Assembly (NCBI GenBank): GCA_963676845.2
Contig: CAXXKK010000011.1
Span: 124,001 to 188,000 of the forward strand
Direction: 5' to 3'
Length of the DNA: 64,000 bases
Source of the DNA: G963662675 sp963676845
GTDB lineage: Bacteria; Bacteroidota; Bacteroidia; Bacteroidales; Prolixibacteraceae
Shown: positions 36,098 to 43,382 of the stretch, piece after piece
Position numbering within the stretch: the stretch's first letter is position 1
Layout of the letters: the number at the start of each line of letters is the position of its first letter
Translations under genes and position numbers: made by a program
Notes under the pieces: generated by a model
The model's database searches: none
Told to the model about the DNA's origin: nothing
The model's input: only the letters and a program-made list of their open reading frames with translations

Positions 36098-36610
36098 TTA
36101 AATCGAATATAAATTTTGCCTAATCCATTCAAATAGGCCAATAGATAACGCATGCGAAACATTTAACGATTTACATTTGCCAGGCATCGGAATGTAAACG
36201 ACTTTTTCACACTTACTTATTAGGTCATCAGGCAAGCCATGCGCCTCACTTCCCATCAGGAAAATCACTTTGGGGGGCAAATTCGCTTGATAGATATTCG
36301 TCGAGCCTTCAGATGTTTCAATCGCGCAAAGCTGATAACCTTCTGGAATGATTTTTAAAAACTCTTCACTTGACAAATAATGTACTTTCACATGAGCGTA
36401 ACTTAATCCCGCAGTTTTTTTTATGGACGATTCCCGTTTAGGATTTTCATCATCAAGCAGGTACAAATCCTCTCCCCCTGCATTGTCAATTAAGCGAATC
36501 AAATTCCCCACATTTTGTGGGTTCTTGATTTTCCAGGCGGCAACAATTGGTTTCGCAGGAACTGACGGGCAATCATTCGACTTAAAAAAAACGACAGAAT
36601 TTGTTTCCAT
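36098..36610 (-). CDS. TrmH/SpoU-family RNA 2'-O-methyltransferase
   Basis: The 170-residue protein has the three SPOUT motifs: KNPQNVGNLIRLIDNAG (motif 1), VIFLMGSEAHGLPDDLI (motif 2), and VYIPMPGKCKSLNVSHALSIGLFEW (motif 3, with S-L-N-V). It methylates ribose 2'-OH in tRNA or rRNA with S-adenosylmethionine; which position is unknown. The motif-3 knot and short length suggest a minimal catalytic domain without an extra RNA-binding domain. Confidence 0.9.
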   Translation of the reverse strand: METNSVVFFKSNDCPSVPAKPIVAAWKIKNPQNVGNLIRLIDNAGGEDLYLLDDENPKRESSIKKTAGLSYAHVKVHYLSSEEFLKIIPEGYQLCAIETSEGSTNIYQANLPPKVIFLMGSEAHGLPDDLISKCEKVVYIPMPGKCKSLNVSHALSIGLFEWIRQNLYSI

Positions 36611-36676
36611 CCTGATAATTATTAATTTTCTTTGGCGTTATTCAATACGAAAGAAACGATAAAAAAACACTTATCC

Positions 36677-37465
36677 ATGAAATTGTTTCCTATTTTTCTG
36701 GTTATCTCTGTTACAATTTTGGTTATTTCCTGTGGAAAATCAGACAAAGAACTAGCAGCAGAAAAGATACAACTGGCCCAGTTAGTTTATCAAGCTGGAG
36801 ACACCACCCAAGCCCTCTTGCATGTGGACTCTATTCGTTCACTTTACCCAACAGCAATACAGGAAATCACAGCAGCAAATCAACTTAGAAATACAATTTA
36901 CAGTGAGCTTTTATACCGCAAACAGGATGAACTAGACACATTATTAAATAAGATTGAAGCACTGGAGAAAAATTTTATTACTGAAAAAACTGAATTTGAC
37001 AGATACACTCAATACATTCATAAAAGACAGGAACCTGTACGACGCTGGAATAAATCATACATTCAGGTTCATCTGGATGAACGCGGAGAACTTTATATCT
37101 CAAGTAACTACTATGGAGAAACTCAATTAAACCACACAGGTCTTCGTGTTTATGACAACGATATTCAGGCAAAAACCGAAAAAGTTGAATTGGGCAATGC
37201 CTTAAACCACCAAAGTGATTTTTGGGAAACAAAATGGGAAAAGGTTTCCTATACAAATGGTGCCGATAATGGTGCAATTGAGTTTATAGCAGAAAATGCT
37301 GATCGCAACCTAAAAGCTGTCTTTCTGGGCGATGAATACTATTATATCATACTTGAAGACTACGACAAACAAGCCATTAAAGACGCTTTGGCTCTTTCCA
37401 AACTATTGAAACAAAAAATTTCATTAGAGGCAGAAGTTAAATCAATCCAGTCGAAGGTAGGTTAA
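36677..37465 (+). CDS. Putative lipoprotein with coiled coil
   Basis: Starting at the ATG at 36677 gives a clear lipoprotein signal (MKLFPIFLVISVTILVISCG, Cys19); an upstream start at 36632 would bury it behind 15 extra residues. The 262-residue protein has a helical segment (LAAEKIQLAQLVYQAGDTTQALLHVDSIRSLYP) resembling one tetratricopeptide-like hairpin. A coiled coil follows (YRKQDELDTLLNKIEALEKNF), then a beta-rich domain (YIQVHLDERGELYISSNYYGET) and a C-terminal helix. No family recognised. Its stop overlaps the stop of the convergent patB-like gene. Confidence 0.7.
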   Translation: MKLFPIFLVISVTILVISCGKSDKELAAEKIQLAQLVYQAGDTTQALLHVDSIRSLYPTAIQEITAANQLRNTIYSELLYRKQDELDTLLNKIEALEKNFITEKTEFDRYTQYIHKRQEPVRRWNKSYIQVHLDERGELYISSNYYGETQLNHTGLRVYDNDIQAKTEKVELGNALNHQSDFWETKWEKVSYTNGADNGAIEFIAENADRNLKAVFLGDEYYYIILEDYDKQAIKDALALSKLLKQKISLEAEVKSIQSKVG

Positions 37466-38625
37466 CGAAAAGCCTCGACCAATACTTGTAATGCTTTTTG
37501 CAGGATACTGCGCGGGCAACCTATGTTTATGCGCATGAACCCACTTCCTTGTTTCCCAAACTGAACACCTCGATTTAAACCAATTCCTGCATCAATTAAC
37601 TTCTGGTTGAGTGCTTCATCTGACAATCCCAATGCTGAAAAATCCAACCAAATCAAGTAAGTAGCTTCCGGTTTCATTGGAACTACCTGAGAGAAATTCT
37701 CTTTCAAAAAAGACTCCAGGAACCGATAATTATCTTCCAGATAAGCATTTAACTGGTCTACCCACTCAGCACCGTAGGTATAGGCAGCTTCCAATGCAAT
37801 ATTTCCAAAGATATTTCCCATATGCAAATGAGGAGTATGCAATCTTCGCTCATAACGGGCGAATAATTTTTTATTCGGAATTATTACCACAGAAGTCGTT
37901 AATCCGGCAACATTAAAAGTTTTACTGGGAGCCATGCATACCACACAGTTTTGAGCAATTTCTTCACTTACCAGAGGAAGAGGCGTATGCTTATAGCCAT
38001 CAAAAATTAAATCGGAATGGATTTCATCTGAAACAATCAAAATTTTATTCTCTAAACAGATTTCAGCCAGTGCCGTTAGCTCTTCTCGTGTCCAAACCAT
38101 CCCTCCCGGATTTTGAGGATTGCACAACAGCAACATTTTTGTTCTTGGGGAAATCTTAGATTTCAGATCTTCCAAATCAAAAGTAAAGCGTCCGTCAATA
38201 ACTCTCAGTGGATTCTCAAGCAATTTACGTCCTGTTGCTTTTACAGAATCATAAAACGGGAAATAAACAGGAGACTGAACGACCACTTCATCGTCCGGAT
38301 TTGAAAACGTTTCAATAGCAATGGTTAATCCAGCTACTACTCCGGGGCTAAATGAAATCGACTCTTTTTGAACAGTCCAGCCATGACGTTTCTTCATCCA
38401 ATTAACAATAGACTGGAAATACGAATCAGGCCTAAAAGTGTAGCCCAAAACAGAATGATCCAAACGTTTCTTCAATTCATCTATAATAAATGGAGGTGTC
38501 TCAAAATCCATATCTGCCACCCAAAGAGGCATTAAATCCTTCTTCCCAAAAAACATCTCCCGGGCATCATACTTCAAACTATTAGTACCTTCCCTATCTA
38601 TTATCTTATCAAAGCTATATCCCAT
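37462..38625 (-). CDS. MalY/PatB-type PLP-dependent C-S lyase or aminotransferase
   Basis: The 387-residue fold-type I PLP enzyme has WVADMDFETPPFI near the N-terminus (hallmark of MalY/PatB), NPQNPGGMVW, VSDEIHSDLIFDGYKHTP (PLP-ring Asp) and the Schiff-base lysine in APSKTFNVAGLTTS. The C-terminus has GSGFMRINIGCPR with the carboxylate-binding Arg. Members cleave C-S bonds of cystathionine or cysteine conjugates. It is 9 bases downstream of comB on the same strand, suggesting a shared role in organosulphur metabolism. It overlaps the convergent lipoprotein gene by 4 bases. Confidence 0.9.
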   Translation of the reverse strand: MGYSFDKIIDREGTNSLKYDAREMFFGKKDLMPLWVADMDFETPPFIIDELKKRLDHSVLGYTFRPDSYFQSIVNWMKKRHGWTVQKESISFSPGVVAGLTIAIETFSNPDDEVVVQSPVYFPFYDSVKATGRKLLENPLRVIDGRFTFDLEDLKSKISPRTKMLLLCNPQNPGGMVWTREELTALAEICLENKILIVSDEIHSDLIFDGYKHTPLPLVSEEIAQNCVVCMAPSKTFNVAGLTTSVVIIPNKKLFARYERRLHTPHLHMGNIFGNIALEAAYTYGAEWVDQLNAYLEDNYRFLESFLKENFSQVVPMKPEATYLIWLDFSALGLSDEALNQKLIDAGIGLNRGVQFGKQGSGFMRINIGCPRSILQKALQVLVEAFR

Positions 38626-38634
38626 TGTTTTATT

Positions 38635-39324
38635 TTAAATTTCAATTTTTTTCAAATAATTTCGTCCAGATTCCTGTTCAACCTTCAATACAAAATTAAA
38701 ACGATTAACATCTAAACAAAGATCAAAATCTTCTGCAGGAGCCCATTCTTGTTTTTCAGGAGCAAAAAAACGAGCTCCTGCTCCCACTCTCAGCTTTTCA
38801 ACCATGGATTCAAAATCAACTGATTGTCCCTCCAATTTCGCTTTAACATACTCAGCCAAAAAAGTATCCTCATCCGTAGGAGTAGCACAGGCATAACCCA
38901 TGCAGACTAAAGAAAGTTTATTTGGGTTTTGTCTCTTTATGTAATTAATTATAGCTCCCGCATTCACAAAACTGCCAGTGATTATCTCATCAGCATTTAA
39001 AGCATTACTTATTCCCTGCGTTCCGGAACTGGTTGTATGTACCATTGTTTTTCCAGCTATCGAAGCTGATATTATCTGAGAAGGAGAATTACCAAAATCA
39101 AACCCTTCAGGTTTCTTTTCATGCCTTTCTCCAACCAAAATATAGGCAGGATTTTCTTGTTTTATGAGATAGGCTTCATCAATATTACCCACGGGGTAAA
39201 TTTTTTTGACTCCTTTATTAAAAGCATAACAAGCAACAGAGAAAGCCCGGAACACATCAATAATCACCGTCAAGCCCTCTGCTCTTCTAGCTCCTTCCAA
39301 TAATTGTAAAATCTGAATATCCAT
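38635..39324 (-). CDS. comB: 2-phosphosulfolactate phosphatase (ComB family)
   Basis: ComB removes phosphate from 2-phospho-3-sulfolactate, a step known from coenzyme M synthesis and found widely in bacteria for sulfolactate metabolism. Starting at MDIQILQLLEG (39324) places the conserved VIIDVFRAF motif about 22 residues in, as in relatives; an upstream ATG (39345) adds seven residues. Other family blocks are LVGERHEKKPEGFDFGNSP, HTTSSGTQGI and MGYACATPTDEDTFLAEY. The 229-residue length is normal. It lies just ahead of a C-S lyase gene. Confidence 0.88.
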   Translation of the reverse strand: MDIQILQLLEGARRAEGLTVIIDVFRAFSVACYAFNKGVKKIYPVGNIDEAYLIKQENPAYILVGERHEKKPEGFDFGNSPSQIISASIAGKTMVHTTSSGTQGISNALNADEIITGSFVNAGAIINYIKRQNPNKLSLVCMGYACATPTDEDTFLAEYVKAKLEGQSVDFESMVEKLRVGAGARFFAPEKQEWAPAEDFDLCLDVNRFNFVLKVEQESGRNYLKKIEI

Positions 39325-39427
39325 TAACGTTAAATTAAAATTCAAAAAATTGCTTTCGACCCATTAATCGCTAAAGTTCAGCGACTTAACATTTAGATCA
39401 GATAAATTTTAACTAAAATTCACAATG

Positions 39428-39475
39428 AAAACATGCTAAACAACACAAAATTCAAATAGATTTGTAGCATGTTTT
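39428..39475 (+). promoter_or_regulatory. Promoter with flanking 11-bp inverted repeat
   Basis: The -7 box TAGATTTG is at 39457-39464. A perfect 11-bp inverted repeat, AAAACATGCTA (39428-39438) and TAGCATGTTTT (39465-39475), brackets it, covering the -33 area and the predicted start site. This could be an operator. The predicted transcript start (about 39471) sets the next gene's start at 39535. Confidence 0.55.
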
Positions 39476-39534
39476 ACAACATAAACAAGAAACAGAAAAT
39501 TATAAGAACAAGAAACAATTTAAATTTTAAAGCT

Positions 39535-40131
39535 ATGAAAACAATTAGGAATTATTTTTTATTATTTGCATTAACTATTGTTGCAAACATCACAATGGCT
39601 GCCGGAACAGGTGACATTAATGTAGAAATCCGTCCTTTGGAAGAAGAAAAAGCTGTAGTTGCTATTACCAATAACTCAGGAAGTGACTACTCAATCTCTG
39701 TGAAAAATGAATTTGGAGAAGATGTACTAAGAGATAAAGCTGATGCTTCAGAAAGTAACTACCGTAAAATTTACAATTTCTCACAATTGGCAAATGGAAA
39801 TTATAGAATGGTCGTTACCATAGGAGAAACTCTATGTGAACGCGATTTTTCAATTTCAAACGGAACAATTGATGTAGGTGAATTAGTTATTAACGAAGCT
39901 CCTCATTTTTCTGTAAATGATGATGTACTTCGCTTAGCATACATTAATAAAACAGGAAAAGATGCAAAATTGTCAATCTATCAAGACGGAAAAAACATCT
40001 ATAAAAAAGAACTTGGTAAAGATGCATCTGTAAACGAAGCTTTAAGCTTAGCACAACTTGAGTCTGGAAGTTACAGAGCTCTTCTTTCTGTAAATTCAAC
40101 TACTTACAACTATGATTTAGAAATAAAATAA
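39535..40131 (+). CDS. Secreted protein with two Ig/sorting-domain-like repeats, paralogue 1
   Basis: From the ATG at 39535 the signal peptide is MKTIRNYFLLFALTIVANITMAA; the longer frame from 39469 begins at the predicted transcript start and is unlikely. The 198-residue protein contains two similar beta domains of about 80 residues. Each has a pattern like VAITNNSGSDYSISVKNEFG...YDFSQLANGNYRMVV and VLRLAYINKTGKDAKLSIYQDG...LAQLESGSYRALL. This resembles the fold of T9SS tail domains and of DUF3244-type proteins. A close paralogue follows. Role unknown. Confidence 0.78.
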   Translation: MKTIRNYFLLFALTIVANITMAAGTGDINVEIRPLEEEKAVVAITNNSGSDYSISVKNEFGEDVLRDKADASESNYRKIYNFSQLANGNYRMVVTIGETLCERDFSISNGTIDVGELVINEAPHFSVNDDVLRLAYINKTGKDAKLSIYQDGKNIYKKELGKDASVNEALSLAQLESGSYRALLSVNSTTYNYDLEIK

Positions 40132-40151
40132 TCTGGTATTATTTCCATATA

Positions 40152-40191
40152 GAAGAAGAGCGGTTTAAGAATTATTAAACCGCTCTTCTTC
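40152..40191 (+). terminator. Terminator after paralogue 1
   Basis: A perfect 17-bp stem (40152-40168 with 40175-40191; core GAGCGGTTTAA/TTAAACCGCTC) has a six-base loop. I see nothing further in 40192-40506 apart from the AT-rich approach to the next gene. Confidence 0.85.
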
Positions 40192-40506
40192 CATATATAC
40201 CTTTGAGTTTTTTATGTATCAAACAAAACATTGATTGAAGAATTCGAATAACTTAGATACAATCAGTAAATACTACCTCGCTTTCAACTTACCGAATTGA
40301 TACCTTTATTTCCAACTGAAATAAACTGAGCTCAGTTTATAATAATTCAAGCATTCTCCACTCCCTTTACAACTCGTTAACAATTGTTTGCAGCTATTAC
40401 ATAGTCCTTAACACAAGCTTAACTGCATTTAACTTTACTTTTACAAGTAAAAGATCTTTTTGTCTTATTTTTGTAATGAACAATTATTAATAAAAAACAA
40501 AATGCT

Positions 40507-41109
40507 ATGAAAACAATTAAAAACTTTCTTTTTGTAATTGCTATTGCGATTACTTCAAGTGCAGCTTTTGCTGGAGGAACCGGGACAACAAGTTTATTGG
40601 TAGATTTAAAACCTGTTGATGAGAATCGCGCAATCGTGGAAATCGAAAACAACACAGAATTCAACTACAAAATAAGCATTTACGATAAAAATGGCTTCGA
40701 AGTACTAACAGATGAGTCAAATGGCACAGAGCCAAATTACAAGAAAGTGTATAACTTCAAAAATCTGGAAGATGGATCTTACAACATGGTTGTAACAGCA
40801 AACAGAGTTGAGAGTAAAAATGATTTTCAAATTGAAAACAATGAACTCAACATTGGAGAAGCAACTGTTAATGTTGATCCATATTTTCAACAAAACGATG
40901 ATATTTTACGAGTTGCATACTTAAACAATACAGGAGAAAAGGCTCATATCTCTATCGTAGAAGATTTCTCCGATGAAAAAGTGTGGGAAAAAACATTAGG
41001 ATCTGATTTCAACGTAAATGAAGCTTATGACATATCTAATTTAGACATGGATAACTGCAGAGTTGAACTATCTGTTGGCTCTAAAAATTTCTACTATTAC
41101 TTTGATTAA
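40507..41109 (+). CDS. Secreted protein with two Ig/sorting-domain-like repeats, paralogue 2
   Basis: The 200-residue protein has signal peptide MKTIKNFLFVIAIAITSSAAFA. It aligns along its whole length with the preceding gene product: same signal start (MKTI), same two-domain layout (VEIENNTEFNYKISIYDKNG...YNFKNLEDGSYNMVV; ILRVAYLNNTGEKAHISIVED...YDISNLDMDNCRVEL). The pair is a tandem duplication, with terminators after both copies, so they are separate transcripts. Function unknown; an envelope or secreted role is inferred from the signal peptide. Confidence 0.8.
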   Translation: MKTIKNFLFVIAIAITSSAAFAGGTGTTSLLVDLKPVDENRAIVEIENNTEFNYKISIYDKNGFEVLTDESNGTEPNYKKVYNFKNLEDGSYNMVVTANRVESKNDFQIENNELNIGEATVNVDPYFQQNDDILRVAYLNNTGEKAHISIVEDFSDEKVWEKTLGSDFNVNEAYDISNLDMDNCRVELSVGSKNFYYYFD

Positions 41110-41138
41110 AGGGAACTTCAATCTTCAATTCTATAGAA

Positions 41139-41174
41139 GTGCGGCATCATTCAATAATGATACCGCATTTTTAT
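41139..41174 (+). terminator. Terminator after paralogue 2
   Basis: GCGGCATCATT and AATGATACCGC pair with one mismatch around a four-base loop, followed by T5. Confidence 0.75.
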
Positions 41175-41267
41175 TTTCGTCATATAAATACCTGTACCAA
41201 GTTTAAATCGACGGTTATCAAATTGTTAACGAACTTCTGGTTTCATATAACAATCCAAAATACCTTT

Positions 41268-41275
41268 TATCTTTG
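41268..41275 (+). promoter_or_regulatory. -7 box of the mdh promoter
   Basis: TATCTTTG matches TAnnTTTG, about 52 bases before the mdh start codon. No clear TTTG at the -33 position. Confidence 0.5.
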
Positions 41276-41327
41276 TTTGCTCAATTTCGAAACATTATTT
41301 TATAAATAAAACACAAAAAGAAGTATT

Positions 41328-42263
41328 ATGAAGGTAACAGTTGTTGGTGCTGGTAATGTTGGCGCAACTTGTGCTCAGATTGTAGCTCAAAAAAACATTG
41401 TACAGGAAGTTGTTCTAGTTGACATCAAAGAAGGGATTTCCGAAGGTAAATCTTTAGACTTGTGGCAAACTGCACCTATTAATTATTACGATACCCGCCT
41501 TACTGGCTCTACTAACGATTATTCAAAAACAGCTGATTCAGAAGTTGTTGTTATCACTTCAGGAGTTCCTCGTAAACCAGGAATGAGCCGTGATGATTTA
41601 ATTTCTATCAACGCAGGTATTGTAAAAAGCGTAACTGAAAATGTAATTAAATATTCACCTAACGCAAAAATCATTATCGTTTCAAACCCATTGGACGTAA
41701 TGACATATGCTGCTTATGCAACTGCCAAAGCTCCTAAAAACCAAGTGATGGGTATGGCTGGTGTTCTTGACACTGCTCGTTACCGTGCTTTCTTGGCTGA
41801 AGCTCTTGACGTTTCTCCACGCGACATCCAGGCTTTATTGATGGGTGGACACGGTGATACTATGGTACCACTTCCACGTTACACTACCGTTTCTGGTATT
41901 CCTGTAACTGAAATGATTGATACTGAAAAACTAGACGCGATCATCGAAAGAACTAAAAAAGGTGGTGGTGAATTAGTAAACTTAATGGGGACTTCTGCAT
42001 GGTATGCTCCAGGTTCTGCAGCAGCTCAAATGGTTGAAGCAATTGTTATGGACCAAAAACGTATTTTCCCTTGCTGTGTTAAATTGGAAGGCGAATACGG
42101 TTTAGATGACATGTTCGTTGGTGTACCTGTTAAATTAGGTAAAAATGGTGTTGAAGAAGTAATCGAAATTCAATTAAATGAAGATGAAAAAGCACTATTA
42201 GACGAATCAGCAAAAGCGGTAAAAGGTGTTATGGACGTTCTTGACGGAATGAACATTTTATAA
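41328..42263 (+). CDS. mdh: Malate dehydrogenase
   Basis: The enzyme interconverts malate and oxaloacetate with NAD in the citric acid cycle. The 311-residue protein is of the lactate-dehydrogenase-like type: nucleotide loop VVGAGNVGATCA at 4-15, VVVITSGVPRKPGMSRDDLI with the substrate-binding arginines, VSNPLDVMTYAA, and the catalytic His in MGGHGDTMVPLP. The Arg in the PRKPGMSR loop indicates malate rather than lactate specificity. It is followed by a terminator. Confidence 0.96.
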   Translation: MKVTVVGAGNVGATCAQIVAQKNIVQEVVLVDIKEGISEGKSLDLWQTAPINYYDTRLTGSTNDYSKTADSEVVVITSGVPRKPGMSRDDLISINAGIVKSVTENVIKYSPNAKIIIVSNPLDVMTYAAYATAKAPKNQVMGMAGVLDTARYRAFLAEALDVSPRDIQALLMGGHGDTMVPLPRYTTVSGIPVTEMIDTEKLDAIIERTKKGGGELVNLMGTSAWYAPGSAAAQMVEAIVMDQKRIFPCCVKLEGEYGLDDMFVGVPVKLGKNGVEEVIEIQLNEDEKALLDESAKAVKGVMDVLDGMNIL

Positions 42264-42300
42264 TCTGCATAGAAAGAATTTTTATTCTACATATATTTGA

Positions 42301-42328
42301 TGCCCCTGCTTGTAGCAGGGGCATTTTT
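42301..42328 (+). terminator. Terminator after mdh
   Basis: TGCCCCTGCT and AGCAGGGGCA form a perfect 10-bp stem with a three-base loop, then T5. Confidence 0.88.
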
Positions 42329-42348
42329 ATTTTCAAATAAATTACTCA

Positions 42349-42774
42349 ATGGTTGAATTACAATTGCAGGTTGTTGAACTTGAAAAAAATAATTTCCACA
42401 TTTTAGTTGAAAGTACAGTGAACAATGAAACTATATATTGGATCATTGACACCGGTGCATCTAAAAGTGTTTTCGACATTAACCTTGATGATTTATATCA
42501 GCCTATAGAACCTGACCCTGAAGAAGAATTTAAAAGTGCAGGTATTAACCTCGGGCCAATTGATACGAAACTTGGAAAAGTTTCTCTAAAAATAGGATCA
42601 ATTGAGATCAACAATTTATCTGTGGCACTAATTAATATGGAACACATCTCAGAAATCTACAAGAAATACAGTGATCAAAAAATTGGAGGATTACTTGGAG
42701 GTGATGTTCTGGAGGCTTATGGTTGTTGTATAAATTACAGGGAGAAAACCATTTCTTTTAATCCTGAGAAATAA
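42349..42774 (+). CDS. Small retropepsin-like aspartic protease
   Basis: The 141-residue protein has the active-site motif IDTGASKSVFD (D-T-G) at about 33-43, followed by strands and the second hydrophobic-Gly element GGLLGGDVLEAYG, as in retroviral-type aspartic proteases that work as dimers. There is no signal peptide or membrane helix, so it is likely cytoplasmic. Bacterial relatives are poorly characterised. Its start lies 21 bases after the mdh terminator. Confidence 0.82.
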   Translation: MVELQLQVVELEKNNFHILVESTVNNETIYWIIDTGASKSVFDINLDDLYQPIEPDPEEEFKSAGINLGPIDTKLGKVSLKIGSIEINNLSVALINMEHISEIYKKYSDQKIGGLLGGDVLEAYGCCINYREKTISFNPEK

Positions 42775-42859
42775 TCCCTCCCCTGCAAAATGTGTTCAAA
42801 AATATTTATTGTTTTACACTCTGTATCTTTAAAATCAATATATTTGCGGGCTATTGGAA

Positions 42860-43270
42860 ATGAAAATCCGTAAACACATATCAAAAATTAAACTACAACG
42901 AATCGTTTTGTTCGCTCTGGTTGTATTGTCTGCTGTGCTTTTTGACATAACTCATGACAGTTCAAAAGCAACAGATAACACATCATCTCAAGAACAAACG
43001 ACACATCATCAACTGGAAGCCAGTGAAGTAATTTTCTACAATCCGGTTAGTAGTTTTAAGTTTCGTACCAGTTTTGATAAATTATTCTCGAAACTACTTT
43101 TCTCAGGTACTGAAAACGGATTTTTGTCACAATATCACAATTTCAGGACTTTTCATTTATTAAAAGCAGAAGCAATTAACAAACGACTTCCTTTTATCCT
43201 GACTTCAAACTTCATGAAGTTCAACTTCTGTCATCGATCCACTTCCGATGATATTTCCAACGTTTTCTAA
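42860..43270 (+). CDS. Small membrane-anchored protein of unknown function
   Basis: Starting at the ATG at 42860, which follows a -7 box TATATTTG (42839-42846) by only 13 bases, the protein has about 136 residues. One N-terminal transmembrane helix (RIVLFALVVLSAVLFDI) follows a basic start. A His/Gln/Thr-rich linker and a C-terminal domain (FYNPVSSFKFRTSFDKLFSKLLF) come next. No family recognised. An alternative TTG start lies two codons upstream. Confidence 0.6.
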   Translation: MKIRKHISKIKLQRIVLFALVVLSAVLFDITHDSSKATDNTSSQEQTTHHQLEASEVIFYNPVSSFKFRTSFDKLFSKLLFSGTENGFLSQYHNFRTFHLLKAEAINKRLPFILTSNFMKFNFCHRSTSDDISNVF

Positions 43271-43382
43271 AACATTTATCCTCATTATTCAACATTGATT
43301 TTGAGCGATACTAGTAATCTATAAATTACTGGTTAATCAGACTTTTTTAAAATATTATCATACAAATTAAATTTCTAAACAA

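Noticed and set aside
39469..39534. N-terminal extension of secreted paralogue 1
   Set aside because: It would begin at the predicted transcript start and would push the signal peptide 22 residues inward; the paralogue starts at the MKTI position.
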